Below, piece by piece: positions 17,531 through 27,601 of a stretch of 58,482 nucleotides of DNA (its first letter is position 1; every line of letters starts with the position of its first letter). The translations under genes and the position numbers were made by a program. Source of the stretch: Pedobacter aquatilis. GTDB taxonomy: Bacteria > Bacteroidota > Bacteroidia > Sphingobacteriales > Sphingobacteriaceae. Where the stretch lies: positions 1 through 58,482 of the forward strand of contig NZ_JAUFPW010000024.1 in NCBI RefSeq assembly GCF_030409415.1, given 5' to 3'. Under the pieces are notes generated by a model. The model was not told where the DNA came from, ran no database searches, and saw nothing but the letters and a program-made list of their open reading frames with translations.

Positions 17531-17602
17531 TAGCCCCGAGCAGAATCGAACTGCTATCTAAAGTTTAGGAAACTTCTATTCTATCCGTTGAACTACGGGG
17601 CC
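17531..17602 (-). tRNA. tRNA-Arg (anticodon CCU)
   Basis: The minus strand folds as a tRNA. The acceptor GGCCCCG pairs with CGGGGCT (one G-U) and A is the discriminator. The anticodon arm is GAAGT-TTCCTAA-ACTTT, with CCT as the anticodon. The T arm is AGCAG-TTCGATT-CTGCT. The CCA end is not encoded. It reads AGG codons. Located between the exported esterase gene and metG. Confidence 0.92.
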
Positions 17603-17720
17603 AACTATATTTACGATTGCAAAATAGTAGTTCTATCTTCGCTTCTATCGTATTACAATCTTCGATTTTAGCATTACGATTTTAGATTTAATTAGCTAAA
17701 ATCATAATTCTTAAATACTT

Positions 17721-19826
17721 TTAGCGTACCACGCTACCTTCTTCAAATTGTTCTGAAGGCGCCACAAAAGTAAGTTTTCCTGCTGAATTTTCAGCCATCA
17801 AAATCATGCCTTGCGATAAAATTCCTTTAATTTCTCTTGGTGCTAAGTTTACAATCATGCTTACCTGTTTACCCACAATATCTTCTGGTTTATAATATTC
17901 GGCAATGCCTGATACTACAGTACGCTCATCTATACCCGTATTAACGGTAAGCTTTAATAGCTTTTTGGTTTTCTCTACCTTTTCAGCAGCAACAATTGTG
18001 GCCACACGAATGTCCATTTTAGAAAAATCATCAAACTGGATGTTTTCTTTCGCAGGTATGGCTTGTGCAGGTGCAGCATTTGCTGTTTTACTCTGGTTTA
18101 GCTTTTCTATCTGAAAGTCGATGGCCGCATCTTCAATCTTTTCGAACAAGAGCACTGCCTCGTTAATGGCATGCCCACGTTTAATTAGGTGTGTAGAGCC
18201 AGCCTCAGTCCATTCCTGTCTGCCATTATTAAGCATTTTCATTAACTTTTCGGCAGTAAATGGCATAAATGGCTCAATTAGGATTTGCAGGTTTGCACAA
18301 ATTTGTAAGGATATGTTTAATATGGTGCGTACCCTGTCTTCATCCGTTTTAATCAGTTTCCATGGCTCTGTTTCGGCTAAATATTTATTACCTAAACGGG
18401 CAACATTCATCACCTCTGATAAAGCCTCTCTAAAACGATAGTTTTCTATAGATGAAGAAATCTTTGCCGGGAAGGTAGCCAGCTCGTCGATAACAGCCTG
18501 ATCTTGTGCTGTAACCTGCATTAAGGTTGGCACAAGACCATTAAAATATTTATGCGTAAGTACCGTAACGCGATTTACAAAATTGCCTAATACTGCAACC
18601 AATTCGTTATTATTTCTGGCTTGAAAATCCTTCCAGGTAAAATCGTTATCCTTTGTTTCTGGTGCGGTGGCTGTTAATACGTAACGCAGTACATCTTGCT
18701 TACCTTCAAATTCTCTCAAATATTCGTTTAACCAAACTGCCCAGTTTTTTGAAGTTGAGATTTTCTGCCCTTCGAGGTTTAAAAACTCATTTGCCGGTAC
18801 GTTATCAGCCAGGGTATAATCGCCATGTGCCATTAACATTGCAGGGAAAATGATGCAGTGGAAAACAATATTATCCTTACCGATAAAATGAACCAATTTA
18901 GTTTCATCACTTTTCCAGTATTCTTCCCATCCACATTTATCGCTTTCGTAATTGTTGATGTAGTACTCCTCTGCTTTCGGGTTCCAAACATCAAGCTTGG
19001 CATAATTGCAAAGTTCCTTTGTGGCAGATATGTAGCCGATTGGGGCATCAAACCAAACATATAAAACCTTACCTTCTGCACCACGAACCGGAACACGGAT
19101 GCCCCAGTCTAAATCGCGGGTCATTGCACGAGGATGTAAACCGGCGTTTAACCAGCTTTGACATTGTCCGTAAACATTTGGTCGCCATTCTTTATGGCTT
19201 TCGATATATTCCCTTAATCTGCCTTCATATTTATCGAGCGGTAAAAACCAGTTTTTAGTTTCCTTCAATACAGGTTTATCACCCGAAAGGGTTGATTTTG
19301 GATTTATTAAATCGGTAGCATTAAGGGTAGTTCCGCAGTTTTCGCATTGGTCGCCATAAGCATTTTCGTTACCGCAATTAGGGCAAGTACCGGTAATGTA
19401 TCTATCAGCTAAAAATTGCTTAGCTGTTTCATCATAATATTGCTCGGTAACTTCTTCTGTAAAAACACCTTTATTGTAAAGGTTTTCGAAAAAATCCGAA
19501 GCGGTTTGGTGGTGCGTTAAAGAAGAGGTACGGTGGTAAATGTCAAATGAAACGCCAAACTCTTTAAAAGAATCGCCAATGATTTTATGGTACTTATCAA
19601 CAACCTCTTGCGGCGTAATACCCTCTCTTTTAGCCTTCAACGTTATCGGAACACCATTTTCATCAGAACCACAAACAAACTTTACATCTTTTTTATTAGA
19701 GCGAAGATATCTTGCGTATATATCAGCGGGAATGTAAACACCTGCCAGGTGACCAATATGAACGGGCCCATTGGTGTAAGGCAGTGCTGCGGTAACCGTA
19801 TATCTTTTTATTTTATTATTATCCAA
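17721..19826 (-). CDS. metG: Methionyl-tRNA synthetase
   Basis: Class I aminoacyl-tRNA synthetase that charges tRNA-Met, 701 residues, full length. Visible: HIGH signature at 23-26; zinc-binding Cys148, Cys151, Cys161, Cys164 (CPNC...CENC); KISTS at 355-359 as the KMSKS loop variant; anticodon-binding helical domain about 400-560; and a C-terminal OB-fold tRNA-binding domain from about 595 ([19 protein letters not shown]) for dimerisation and tRNA binding. Starts diverge from the ldcA-like gene with only 37 bp between them. An exact TAnnTTTG box sits just upstream, giving a very short leader. Confidence 0.98.
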   Translation of the reverse strand: MDNNKIKRYTVTAALPYTNGPVHIGHLAGVYIPADIYARYLRSNKKDVKFVCGSDENGVPITLKAKREGITPQEVVDKYHKIIGDSFKEFGVSFDIYHRTSSLTHHQTASDFFENLYNKGVFTEEVTEQYYDETAKQFLADRYITGTCPNCGNENAYGDQCENCGTTLNATDLINPKSTLSGDKPVLKETKNWFLPLDKYEGRLREYIESHKEWRPNVYGQCQSWLNAGLHPRAMTRDLDWGIRVPVRGAEGKVLYVWFDAPIGYISATKELCNYAKLDVWNPKAEEYYINNYESDKCGWEEYWKSDETKLVHFIGKDNIVFHCIIFPAMLMAHGDYTLADNVPANEFLNLEGQKISTSKNWAVWLNEYLREFEGKQDVLRYVLTATAPETKDNDFTWKDFQARNNNELVAVLGNFVNRVTVLTHKYFNGLVPTLMQVTAQDQAVIDELATFPAKISSSIENYRFREALSEVMNVARLGNKYLAETEPWKLIKTDEDRVRTILNISLQICANLQILIEPFMPFTAEKLMKMLNNGRQEWTEAGSTHLIKRGHAINEAVLLFEKIEDAAIDFQIEKLNQSKTANAAPAQAIPAKENIQFDDFSKMDIRVATIVAAEKVEKTKKLLKLTVNTGIDERTVVSGIAEYYKPEDIVGKQVSMIVNLAPREIKGILSQGMILMAENSAGKLTFVAPSEQFEEGSVVR

Positions 19827-19845
19827 AACAATTCATTTAATTTGA

Positions 19846-19853
19846 CAAAGATA
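19846..19853 (-). promoter_or_regulatory. Probable -7 box of metG
   Basis: The minus strand reads TATCTTTG, an exact TAnnTTTG match, 20 bases before the metG ATG. The -33 position lacks a clear TTTG. Transcription would start about 13 bases ahead of the start codon. Confidence 0.5.
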
Positions 19854-19863
19854 TTGTTTAACC

Positions 19864-20763
19864 ATGATTATACAGCCTACATATTTAAAAAAAGGTGATA
19901 AGATTGCCATTGTTTGTCCGGCAAAGAAATTACCCAAATCTATAGATTACGCCATCTCTGTTTTAAAAAGCTGGGGATTGGATGTAATTATTGGCAAAAG
20001 TGTTTATGCCGAAGAAAATCAATTTGCTGGTTCTGATGATTTGAGGGCATCGGACATTCAAACCTATCTGGATGATCCTTTGGTAAAAGCCATTATAGCG
20101 GGCAGAGGTGGCTATGGCGTTATCCGGATTATTGATAAGCTTGATTTCAGTAACTTTATCAAGAACCCCAAATGGTTTGTAGGTTTTAGTGATATTACGG
20201 TATTATTAGCGCACATTTTTGCTGTTACGAATACACAAAGTATGCATGCGCAAATGCCTTATACTTTTGACGACTCTACGCCTGAAGCGTTATTATCTTT
20301 AAGAAAAGCTTTGTTTGGCGAAAGTCAGATTTATGAATATAAAAGTGAATTTGATAATCGTGCGGGAAATTGTACTGGTGTATTGGTTGGCGGAAACCTG
20401 ACTTTATTGTGCATGCTCCAAGGGTCGGTTTCGGAGATGGATTTTGATGGAAAGATTTTATTTATAGAGGATGTAGGCGAACACGAATACTCGATAGACA
20501 GAATGCTAAGGATGCTTAAAAGAGCCGGAAAGCTGGCAAAATTAAAGGGGTTGATTATTGGTGCATTTAACGAAATATCAGAAGAAAAAATACCTTTTGG
20601 GCAAACTGCTGATGAAGTGATTTGGGAGATTGTGAAGGATTACGACTATCCGGTTTGCTTTAATTTCCCGAGTGGCCACATTGATGATAACCTGACGATG
20701 ATAGTAGGCGCAACAGTAGAATTAAAAGTTGAAACAAATAACGTAAAATTTAGATATATATAA
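19864..20763 (+). CDS. LD-carboxypeptidase, peptidase family S66
   Basis: A 299-residue S66 serine peptidase (LdcA/MccF family), which removes the terminal D-Ala from tetrapeptides during peptidoglycan recycling. Seen: KKGDKIAIVCPA at the N-terminus, AGRGGYG at 79-85, GFSD with nucleophile Ser109, FIEDVGEHEYSIDRML with the catalytic Glu near 202, and SGHIDDN with the catalytic His near 279. Full family length, no signal peptide, so cytoplasmic. It diverges from metG and is followed after one base by the DoxX gene. Confidence 0.94.
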   Translation: MIIQPTYLKKGDKIAIVCPAKKLPKSIDYAISVLKSWGLDVIIGKSVYAEENQFAGSDDLRASDIQTYLDDPLVKAIIAGRGGYGVIRIIDKLDFSNFIKNPKWFVGFSDITVLLAHIFAVTNTQSMHAQMPYTFDDSTPEALLSLRKALFGESQIYEYKSEFDNRAGNCTGVLVGGNLTLLCMLQGSVSEMDFDGKILFIEDVGEHEYSIDRMLRMLKRAGKLAKLKGLIIGAFNEISEEKIPFGQTADEVIWEIVKDYDYPVCFNFPSGHIDDNLTMIVGATVELKVETNNVKFRYI

Positions 20764-20764
20764 C

Positions 20765-21172
20765 ATGGCGATTTTAGATAATTTAGGAAAGTACCGCAAT
20801 ACCGGTTTATTAATACTTAGGATAGGTATTGGTATAATGTTTATTATTCATGGCTTTCCAAAGCTGGCCGGCGGACCGCAAGGCTGGGAAGGATTAGGCG
20901 GAAGTATGAAAGTTATTGGTGTTGATTTCTTACCCGTGTTTTGGGGTTTTATGGCGGCAGTAACAGAAACCTTTGGCGGTTTTCTGTTGTTGGTTGGTTT
21001 ATTTTACCGTCCGGCTTGTATCCTTTTAGTTTTTACGATGATTATTGCAGCATTGGTTCATTTTGGTAAAGGGGAAGGTTTACAAGGCGCAAGCCATGCA
21101 ATAGAAATGGGCATTGTATTTTTCAGCTTGATTTTTATTGGGCCTGGTAAGTACAGTGTGGATAAGAAATAG
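20765..21172 (+). CDS. DoxX family membrane protein
   Basis: A 135-residue protein with four membrane segments and the DoxX pattern: RIGIGIMFIIHGFPKL in the first helix, PVFWGFMAAVTETFGGFLLL in the second, then HFGKGEGLQGASHAIEMG before the last. DoxX proteins are small inner-membrane proteins sometimes linked to oxidoreductases; no reaction is established here. The ATG follows the LD-carboxypeptidase stop by one base, so the two are translationally coupled. A strong hairpin ends the unit. Confidence 0.93.
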   Translation: MAILDNLGKYRNTGLLILRIGIGIMFIIHGFPKLAGGPQGWEGLGGSMKVIGVDFLPVFWGFMAAVTETFGGFLLLVGLFYRPACILLVFTMIIAALVHFGKGEGLQGASHAIEMGIVFFSLIFIGPGKYSVDKK

Positions 21173-21189
21173 TTAAGTTTAAACTAAAA

Positions 21190-21222
21190 AAGGGTCGGCA
21201 GTGTAAAATACTGCCGACCCTT
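21190..21222. terminator. Strong bidirectional terminator
   Basis: AAGGGTCGGCAGT, a seven-base loop, ACTGCCGACCCTT: a perfect 13-bp stem with A-rich and T-rich flanks. It separates convergent doxX (plus) and SusD pair 1 (minus) and probably serves both. Confidence 0.9.
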
Positions 21223-21245
21223 CTTTGTTAATTGATTATTCTAAA

Positions 21246-22703
21246 TTAATTTTGAACAATCAGTTTATTGTTTTGAACTTCCAATGAAGCTATTGGCCAA
21301 ATATAACCAGCCGTGTTAAATGGTATTGCAGGAGCAGTACCTTGCGAACCGCTTTTGGCAACAAAACCCAAACCTAAACGCATTACATCAGGAGAACGTA
21401 AGCCTTCACCTAATAATTCTATTCTTCTTTCGGTAAGAATGGTATTTTTAAGGTTCGCAGGCAACAAGTCAGTAGCAGAGAATACAAATGTTGGATTAGA
21501 TCTTTGCCTAACCGCGGTTAATAATGCAATTGCTCTGGCTGGATCAGTTACAACACTTGCTTCTGCTAAATTCAATAAAACTTCCGCATAACGAATAACA
21601 GGAACGTAATCCGTGTAAGGTGATGGTCTTTTAAATTTGGTTAAGTAGGTATTAGTGCCAGAGATTAGCGTTAAGCCCTTTCTTGCATCTGTAGAACCTG
21701 TTGCAAAAGCAGCATTTCCGAATATCCCGGTAGGGTTTAAGAAATATTCCTGATTACCACCCGCACTATTAATTTCTACATTGTAGTAGTAAGCCAGCTG
21801 GTTTTGTGTTCCAGGAGCATCTAAATCGGCCATTGGTAAGGTTAATAAAACCTCATCGCCAGTATAATTGCCGCCAAAAACTGTAGCAATATTAGCTTCC
21901 AACTTGTTCGCTCTGCCTGTAGTAGCCGTAAATGGTAGCGTTGTGCTTACAATTTTATTTGCTTCAGTAACCACAGAAGTTAAATTACCCATTGATAAAT
22001 ATACACGGGTTTTTAGAGCAATTGCTGTGTTTCTGGTCGCCTTTGTGGCAACTCCGTTAAGTGCCAAATCTGGCTCAGCTTCATTCAAATCCTTTAGAAT
22101 CTGAGTATAAACTTCAGCAACCGTACTACGTTTTAAATCATTGCCTGTTAAATCTTTCTCAGCCTTTAATCTCAGCGGCACGCCTAAGCTTGCACCGTTA
22201 TCTGTTATATATGGCTTGGCGTAAAGCTGTAACAAACTGTAATAGGATAATGCTCTTAAAAACTTTGCTTCTGCAATATACTGCCTTGATAAGGCAGGCG
22301 TTAACAATGAAGCATTACTAGTTACGCCCTCAATAACAAGATTCGCACGGTTAACGGCAGCGTAAACAGCTCCCCAAAGATTATTAACTTCGTTTGTTTG
22401 CGAGGTCAAGTTAAATCTCCAGGTATCTAAACCCGTTACACCGTTTGGTTTATTTACAATGAAGTCTTCCCCTCTTATATCATTATAAATAAGGTATCGG
22501 CCACCGTAAAAATTACCAGCCTTTACGCCTGCATAAATACCATTAACTTGCGATAATATACGTGCGGGATTAGAAAATGCATCTTCAATTGGCAATGCTG
22601 TATCTGGCGCAGTATTTAAAAAATCCTTTTTGCAAGATGTGGCAAATAAGATAGGTGCCGCAATAAAAAGGTATTTTATATTATTATTTAATTTAATTTT
22701 CAT
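21246..22703 (-). CDS. SusD/RagB family surface lipoprotein, pair 1
   Basis: Outer-surface substrate-binding lipoprotein of 485 residues. The signal peptide ends at a lipobox (LFATSC), with the mature start CKKDFLNTAPD; the lysine/acidic residues after Cys fit a Bacteroidota surface-export signal. TPR-like helical SusD core: LWGAVYAAVNRANLVI near 115, AEAKFLRALSYYSLLQLY near 155, and ILTERRIELLGEGLRSPDV near 430 in the RagB/SusD C-terminal region. It follows its SusC by 11 bp and should act as the lid of that transporter. Ligand unknown; no linked hydrolase. Confidence 0.95.
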   Translation of the reverse strand: MKIKLNNNIKYLFIAAPILFATSCKKDFLNTAPDTALPIEDAFSNPARILSQVNGIYAGVKAGNFYGGRYLIYNDIRGEDFIVNKPNGVTGLDTWRFNLTSQTNEVNNLWGAVYAAVNRANLVIEGVTSNASLLTPALSRQYIAEAKFLRALSYYSLLQLYAKPYITDNGASLGVPLRLKAEKDLTGNDLKRSTVAEVYTQILKDLNEAEPDLALNGVATKATRNTAIALKTRVYLSMGNLTSVVTEANKIVSTTLPFTATTGRANKLEANIATVFGGNYTGDEVLLTLPMADLDAPGTQNQLAYYYNVEINSAGGNQEYFLNPTGIFGNAAFATGSTDARKGLTLISGTNTYLTKFKRPSPYTDYVPVIRYAEVLLNLAEASVVTDPARAIALLTAVRQRSNPTFVFSATDLLPANLKNTILTERRIELLGEGLRSPDVMRLGLGFVAKSGSQGTAPAIPFNTAGYIWPIASLEVQNNKLIVQN

Positions 22704-22714
22704 AGTCTCTAATT

Positions 22715-25700
22715 TTAAAATCCAACATTAAGTCCGAAAGTGAATGTTCTACCTGATGGCACTGAGTTTCTATCAACACCAGGAGCAAGGTTACCACTAT
22801 TACCTGTTGCGGTTGAGTTACCGTTAACAGAAACTTCCGGATCAGGACCTGGATAGTTTGAAATTATCCAAAGGTTGCTCGATTGTGCATATACTCTAAC
22901 GCTTGAAATACCATATTTAGATAAGAAGTTTTGAGGTAATGTGTAGCCTAAAGCAAGGTTACGTACTTTTAAGAAATTACCAGAAAACACATTCTGAGAC
23001 TGAGCAAAAGCCGAACCATTTGAAGTATTATCACCATAAACTAAACGTGGGATATCTGTAACCTGGCCAGGAGTAGTCCATCTGTTTAATACATCTTTTT
23101 CATTGTTCCAGAAACGTTGATCGCGAAGACCAGCTAATGAACCGTAATAGATTTTATTACCTCCAGAAAAAGTTAATCCTAATGTCAAATCAAAATCTTT
23201 ATATCTAAAATTGTTATCCAAACCACCAAACCATTTTGGAATAGATGGGCCGATAATTTGAGCATCCAATGCAGCATCAATTGCTGGAGCATTTTGTCCG
23301 GCATTTGGCCCGTCCATGTACTGGTAACGTGCAGCCGTTGCTCTTTGGAAACTAAATCTTAACCTCTCACCATTTCTATTGATGAAAATACGTTCACCCG
23401 TTGCTGGGTCAACTCCGCCTGTTTTCACTGTGTAAATAGAGCCAATAGGATAGCCCACTCTTGTGATGTTAGCGGTTTCCAATTGTGTTGCACCAAACAA
23501 ATCGGCATTGTTATTACCCAAAGCAGTAACTTCGTTTTTCAATGTACTGAATGTAAGTGTTGTATTCCAGCTAAAATTATCAGTATTGATATTTTTAGAG
23601 TTGAAAGTAAATTCAAAACCTTTATTATACATCGCACCAACATTCGTTGTAATTGCATTACCCGGTACACCTTTTGAAGGAGCTTGTGGTGCAAATTGAA
23701 CTAAGTTATTGATATCATTATGATAGTAATCAACGTCTAGTGAGAAACGACCACTTAAAAATTCCAAGCTCAAACCCACATCAGTTTTCTTACTGGTTTC
23801 CCATTGTAAATTTGGATTTCCAGCCTGAGAGAATGATAATGCTGGGTCAGCACCATACAAACCAGGACTATATAAAAATAATGCAGGGTAATTACCGATG
23901 TTTATGTTACCAACCTCACCATAGCTACCACGTAATTTAATGCGGCTTACTACTTTACTAAATCCTGAATCTTTATAGAAGTTTTCTTCAGAAATTGCCC
24001 ATCCAGCTGATGCACCGCCAAAGTTACCGTATTTATTACCAGCAGATAAGCCAGAATAACCATCACGACGGAATGAACCGGTTAAGAAATATCTCTTTTT
24101 ATAATCGTAGTTAACATTTGCAAAATACGAACGGAAAGTGTTATCTCCCTGCACTAAACCTGCAGGTGTAATGATACCGAATGCACCTTGATAAACTTTG
24201 ATGAATGGATCGATAACATTTTGTCTTGTAGCACCATAACCATCTGAAGAAGTAGATTGATCTTCAGCACCCAATAATAAACCTAAGCTGTGATCTCCAA
24301 ATGTATTGTTATAGTTTAAAGTATTTGCCCAATTCCATCTGTTATTTTTGACAAAGTTACTGGTTGCACCACCATTATAAGCAACACCATCTCCTTGTAA
24401 ACGGTTAACAAATGAGTTATTATCTATTTTAAGGTTATCCAAACCATAACTAGTTTTGAAAGTTAATCCTTTCAATAGTTGAATAGATGCATAAACATTT
24501 CCTATGATACGATCACTTTCAGAAGTATTTCTATCTTCATTAATTAATACAGCTGAATTTGGAAAGTTTGAGGCAATTGTATTGGCACCAAGGCCTACTG
24601 CAGAACCATTCATATTATAGGACCCATCTTCATTATAAGGGGAAACGTTAGGTGGCAATACAATTGCCAAACGTCCTAAACCTACAGTAGAGAAGGTTTG
24701 ACCTGGTAACGAACCTGTATTGGGTGCTCTGTTCATTGTGTTACTATAAGAGAAATTTGTTCCAATAGTTACACCCTTGAACAATTTATGATCTAGATTA
24801 ACACGACCACTTTTCCTTTCGAACGAGTTTGCCTGAATAAAACCTTCTTGGTTGCTGTAACCCAGAGATACATAGTAAGATGTTTTCTCAGTAGCACCAG
24901 AAAAATTCAAAGCGTGGTTTTGCGAAGTAGCTGTTCTATATGCATAATCGTACCAATCCGTATCTACCTGAGTACCATCTGATTTTGTTTGAAGGAAAAA
25001 TGCAGGAGCTAAGCCAATATTTGTTCTTGCTTCATTTTTAATTTGTACATATTCAGCTGCATTTAACAAAGGTGTTAAATTTTGTGCTTTGGTAGAACCT
25101 ACCCATGCTTCATAATTAACACGTGTGCTACCTTGCTTACCTTTTTTAGTAGTAATTACTACAACGCCATTCGCTGCTCTTGATCCATAGATTGCAGAAG
25201 AGGCCGCATCTTTTAAAATGTCGATGCTTTCGATATCTGCCGGGTTAATATCGCCTAAAGCGTTACCTGAAGCACTATTACTAGATTGGTCTCCAGTAAA
25301 TACAGGAATACCATCAACAATAACTAATGGATAAGAACTTAATGAAATTGAGTTAAAACCGCGAACCCTGAAAACAGGTGGGTTATTTAGTACACCATTT
25401 GGTTGAATAATATTAACACCTGCGGCCTTTCCCGCCAAAGCTTGTTCAAAACTCTGTATTGGCTGGTTCTTTAACTTTTCTGCACCCACACTCGCAATTG
25501 AACCTGTTACATCTCTTTTAGATTGAGTAGTGTAACCGGTTACTACAACGTCGGTTAAGGTTTTAGAATCAGTTGCTAAGGAAACACTAATAGAAGTTGA
25601 GGCCAAGCTTCTGCTTTGTGTTAGATAACCAATTGAAGAGAATTCAATAGTACCTGTTGTGAGGGAAGTTCTTAAGCTGTACTTTCCATCTGCGCCCGTA

Positions 25701-25858
25701 GTAGTTCCTACATTTGAGCCTTTAATTTTTACACTTACTCCAGGAATCGGTTGTCCGTCATCCTTTCCTGTAACTGTACCTGTGATTGTTCTTTCCTGCC
25801 CAAAAGCGGTAGCCGCAATAAAGAGCATTATGAACAAACTTTGTAATAGTTTTTTCAT
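22715..25858 (-). CDS. SusC/RagA family TonB-linked outer membrane transporter, pair 1
   Basis: A 1047-residue TonB-dependent importer. Order: signal peptide (1-20), CarboxypepD_reg-like domain beginning RTITGTVTGKDDGQPIPG, plug domain with LKDAASSAIYGSRAANG near 210-230, and a beta barrel to a terminal aromatic (FGLNVGF). It forms the barrel under the SusD lid and takes substrate into the periplasm using TonB energy. Its signal peptide begins MKKLLQSLF as in the other three SusC proteins of the block. A TACTTTAT element about 80 bases upstream is a weak -7 candidate. First gene of its unit; susD follows by 11 bp. Confidence 0.97.
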   Translation of the reverse strand: MKKLLQSLFIMLFIAATAFGQERTITGTVTGKDDGQPIPGVSVKIKGSNVGTTTGADGKYSLRTSLTTGTIEFSSIGYLTQSRSLASTSISVSLATDSKTLTDVVVTGYTTQSKRDVTGSIASVGAEKLKNQPIQSFEQALAGKAAGVNIIQPNGVLNNPPVFRVRGFNSISLSSYPLVIVDGIPVFTGDQSSNSASGNALGDINPADIESIDILKDAASSAIYGSRAANGVVVITTKKGKQGSTRVNYEAWVGSTKAQNLTPLLNAAEYVQIKNEARTNIGLAPAFFLQTKSDGTQVDTDWYDYAYRTATSQNHALNFSGATEKTSYYVSLGYSNQEGFIQANSFERKSGRVNLDHKLFKGVTIGTNFSYSNTMNRAPNTGSLPGQTFSTVGLGRLAIVLPPNVSPYNEDGSYNMNGSAVGLGANTIASNFPNSAVLINEDRNTSESDRIIGNVYASIQLLKGLTFKTSYGLDNLKIDNNSFVNRLQGDGVAYNGGATSNFVKNNRWNWANTLNYNNTFGDHSLGLLLGAEDQSTSSDGYGATRQNVIDPFIKVYQGAFGIITPAGLVQGDNTFRSYFANVNYDYKKRYFLTGSFRRDGYSGLSAGNKYGNFGGASAGWAISEENFYKDSGFSKVVSRIKLRGSYGEVGNINIGNYPALFLYSPGLYGADPALSFSQAGNPNLQWETSKKTDVGLSLEFLSGRFSLDVDYYHNDINNLVQFAPQAPSKGVPGNAITTNVGAMYNKGFEFTFNSKNINTDNFSWNTTLTFSTLKNEVTALGNNNADLFGATQLETANITRVGYPIGSIYTVKTGGVDPATGERIFINRNGERLRFSFQRATAARYQYMDGPNAGQNAPAIDAALDAQIIGPSIPKWFGGLDNNFRYKDFDLTLGLTFSGGNKIYYGSLAGLRDQRFWNNEKDVLNRWTTPGQVTDIPRLVYGDNTSNGSAFAQSQNVFSGNFLKVRNLALGYTLPQNFLSKYGISSVRVYAQSSNLWIISNYPGPDPEVSVNGNSTATGNSGNLAPGVDRNSVPSGRTFTFGLNVGF

Positions 25859-26034
25859 AAAGTTTAAGTCTAGTTTGATTAATTAAAACCTAATATAAAA
25901 TAAATTACAATGTAATGCAATTATTACTAAAATAAAGTATAGCGTTTAAGTAGACTAAAAATTGATATAAAACGATTTAGGAAAAGGATTGATAAACAAC
26001 GTGATGATTTTTTTTGATAAATATTTTTACAAAA

Positions 26035-26061
26035 AAAGGGAGGCAAATTTTGCCTCCCTTT
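26035..26061 (-). terminator. Rho-independent terminator after SusCD pair 2
   Basis: AAAGGGAGGCAAA then TTTTGCCTCCCTTT, followed on the minus strand by more T. It begins 20 bases past the susD stop. Confidence 0.9.
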
Positions 26062-26081
26062 GTAAATGTGTTGTATTCTGA

Positions 26082-27590
26082 TTATGGATTTTGTCCTGCA
26101 GGACCAATTGCCGGGTTAGCATCTATTTCTGCTTGAGGAATAGCCCATTGCCATTCAACTCCACCAGCAGGTACTGTTAGAACACCAGATAATGCTACTG
26201 TAGCATTTCCGCCAGTTCTATCAACAGGTGCATCCATTCTCTTCAAATCAAAGAATCTAAAACCTTCACCCCATAATTCTATTCTTCGCTGAATTAAGAT
26301 TTCGTTCAAAAATGCCACACCGGTATTTGTTGATAATACATAATTAGCATCTCTGTTTTTAGCTAAAGTAAACAAAACATTTTTGGCTGTAACTTCTTCT
26401 GCTGCAGCACCTGCAATAGCCAATCTTTGTCTAGCTTCTGCTTCAATTAAGAACATTTCAGCAACACGCATATTTACAACATCACCCACGCTGGTTGTTC
26501 CTGCTACAGCAAATTTTCTTTGTCTGAAACTAGCTGCAGAACTTGTAACAACACCTACTGGTAAAGAGAAAGCTGCATTGGTTCCTGTTGGATCCCATAA
26601 GCCTTTACGAACATCAGTTGAGGTAATCTGGTTATAAAGCACAGAATTAATACGCTTAGGGTTAGTTCTGTTAGCTGAGGAATTAAAAGTACCTAAATAA
26701 GCAAAGAATGAATAAAAGTAAGTGGTTTGGTCTTCTTGTTGTTTACTTCCCCACATCCACTCCTGGTTAGTGTAACTGTTAAATCCAGATAAATACTCAG
26801 CATTTGTCATCAATGTTAAACCAGTTCTAGCTTCCAAAGCATTTTGGGCTGCAATTGCCCATTTACCTTGAGTTAAGGCTACTCTAGCTTTTATTCCTTT
26901 AGCAACATTAATATTCAAGTGAGATTTATTTGGTCTTGTTGAAGCGCCAGCAAAGCTTGCAATAGCTGCATCTAAATCTGCATTAATTTGAGTGTATACA
27001 GCTTCAACACTTGCTCTTGGTTTACCAGGTTTATCATCTACTTTCGAAGTATTTGAAATTGGTATACCGGCTTGAGTATTATTTCCAGCTGCATCATAAC
27101 GTTTACCAAACACTTGTACTAGTTGAAAATGTGCCCAGGCTCTGTAAGTTAATGCTTCACCCTTAATTGCTTTTTTATCTGCATCACTACCTTCTGCACC
27201 ATCTATATTATCAATAATAAGATTTGCATTGGTGATAATTCTATAATAGAAAGTGTAAATAAAAGCATTATTACCGTTAGAAGCACTTCTGTGTGTAACC
27301 CATTTGTGAACGCCAAATGCAGTAGTACTTACTGTATTTACAATATCCTCACCCATGTAGTCGATATTTAAGTTTACGGCACCTTGACCGCCTTCTTCTT
27401 GCCTTGAATACTGGATATATAGTGAACGGTGAATACCGTTCAATGCTGCCATAGCATTTGTAGTTGTTGTAAAAACGGCATCACTAGATACTGCATCAGT
27501 AGGTGCAGTTAGTAAATAATCTTTTTTACATGCGCCCATAGTCAGTGTTAAAACTGCCAATGGGAAAAGTATTTTATATAAATTTTTCAT
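26082..27590 (-). CDS. SusD/RagB family surface lipoprotein, pair 2
   Basis: A 502-residue surface lipoprotein; lipobox TMGAC, mature start CKKDYLLTAPTD, again with the Lys/acidic surface-export type. SusD features: FTTTTNAMAALNGIHRSLY near 42-60, YRIITNANLIIDNIDGAEG near 106, GEALTYRAWAHFQLVQVFG near 135, and EILIQRRIELWGEGFRFFDL near 430-450. The last block is nearly the same as in pair 3, so pairs 2 and 3 are closer to each other than to pairs 1 and 4. It lies 11 bp after its SusC. Confidence 0.95.
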   Translation of the reverse strand: MKNLYKILFPLAVLTLTMGACKKDYLLTAPTDAVSSDAVFTTTTNAMAALNGIHRSLYIQYSRQEEGGQGAVNLNIDYMGEDIVNTVSTTAFGVHKWVTHRSASNGNNAFIYTFYYRIITNANLIIDNIDGAEGSDADKKAIKGEALTYRAWAHFQLVQVFGKRYDAAGNNTQAGIPISNTSKVDDKPGKPRASVEAVYTQINADLDAAIASFAGASTRPNKSHLNINVAKGIKARVALTQGKWAIAAQNALEARTGLTLMTNAEYLSGFNSYTNQEWMWGSKQQEDQTTYFYSFFAYLGTFNSSANRTNPKRINSVLYNQITSTDVRKGLWDPTGTNAAFSLPVGVVTSSAASFRQRKFAVAGTTSVGDVVNMRVAEMFLIEAEARQRLAIAGAAAEEVTAKNVLFTLAKNRDANYVLSTNTGVAFLNEILIQRRIELWGEGFRFFDLKRMDAPVDRTGGNATVALSGVLTVPAGGVEWQWAIPQAEIDANPAIGPAGQNP

Positions 27591-27601
27591 GAGTTCCTGT
27601 T

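Noticed and set aside
17531..17602. tRNA-Arg as an integration site for an island at 9.7-17.5 kb
   Set aside because: No integrase gene and no second copy of the tRNA 3' end were found.
22061..22321. Plus-strand ORFs inside the SusC/SusD genes
   Set aside because: Shadows of the long minus-strand coding frames.
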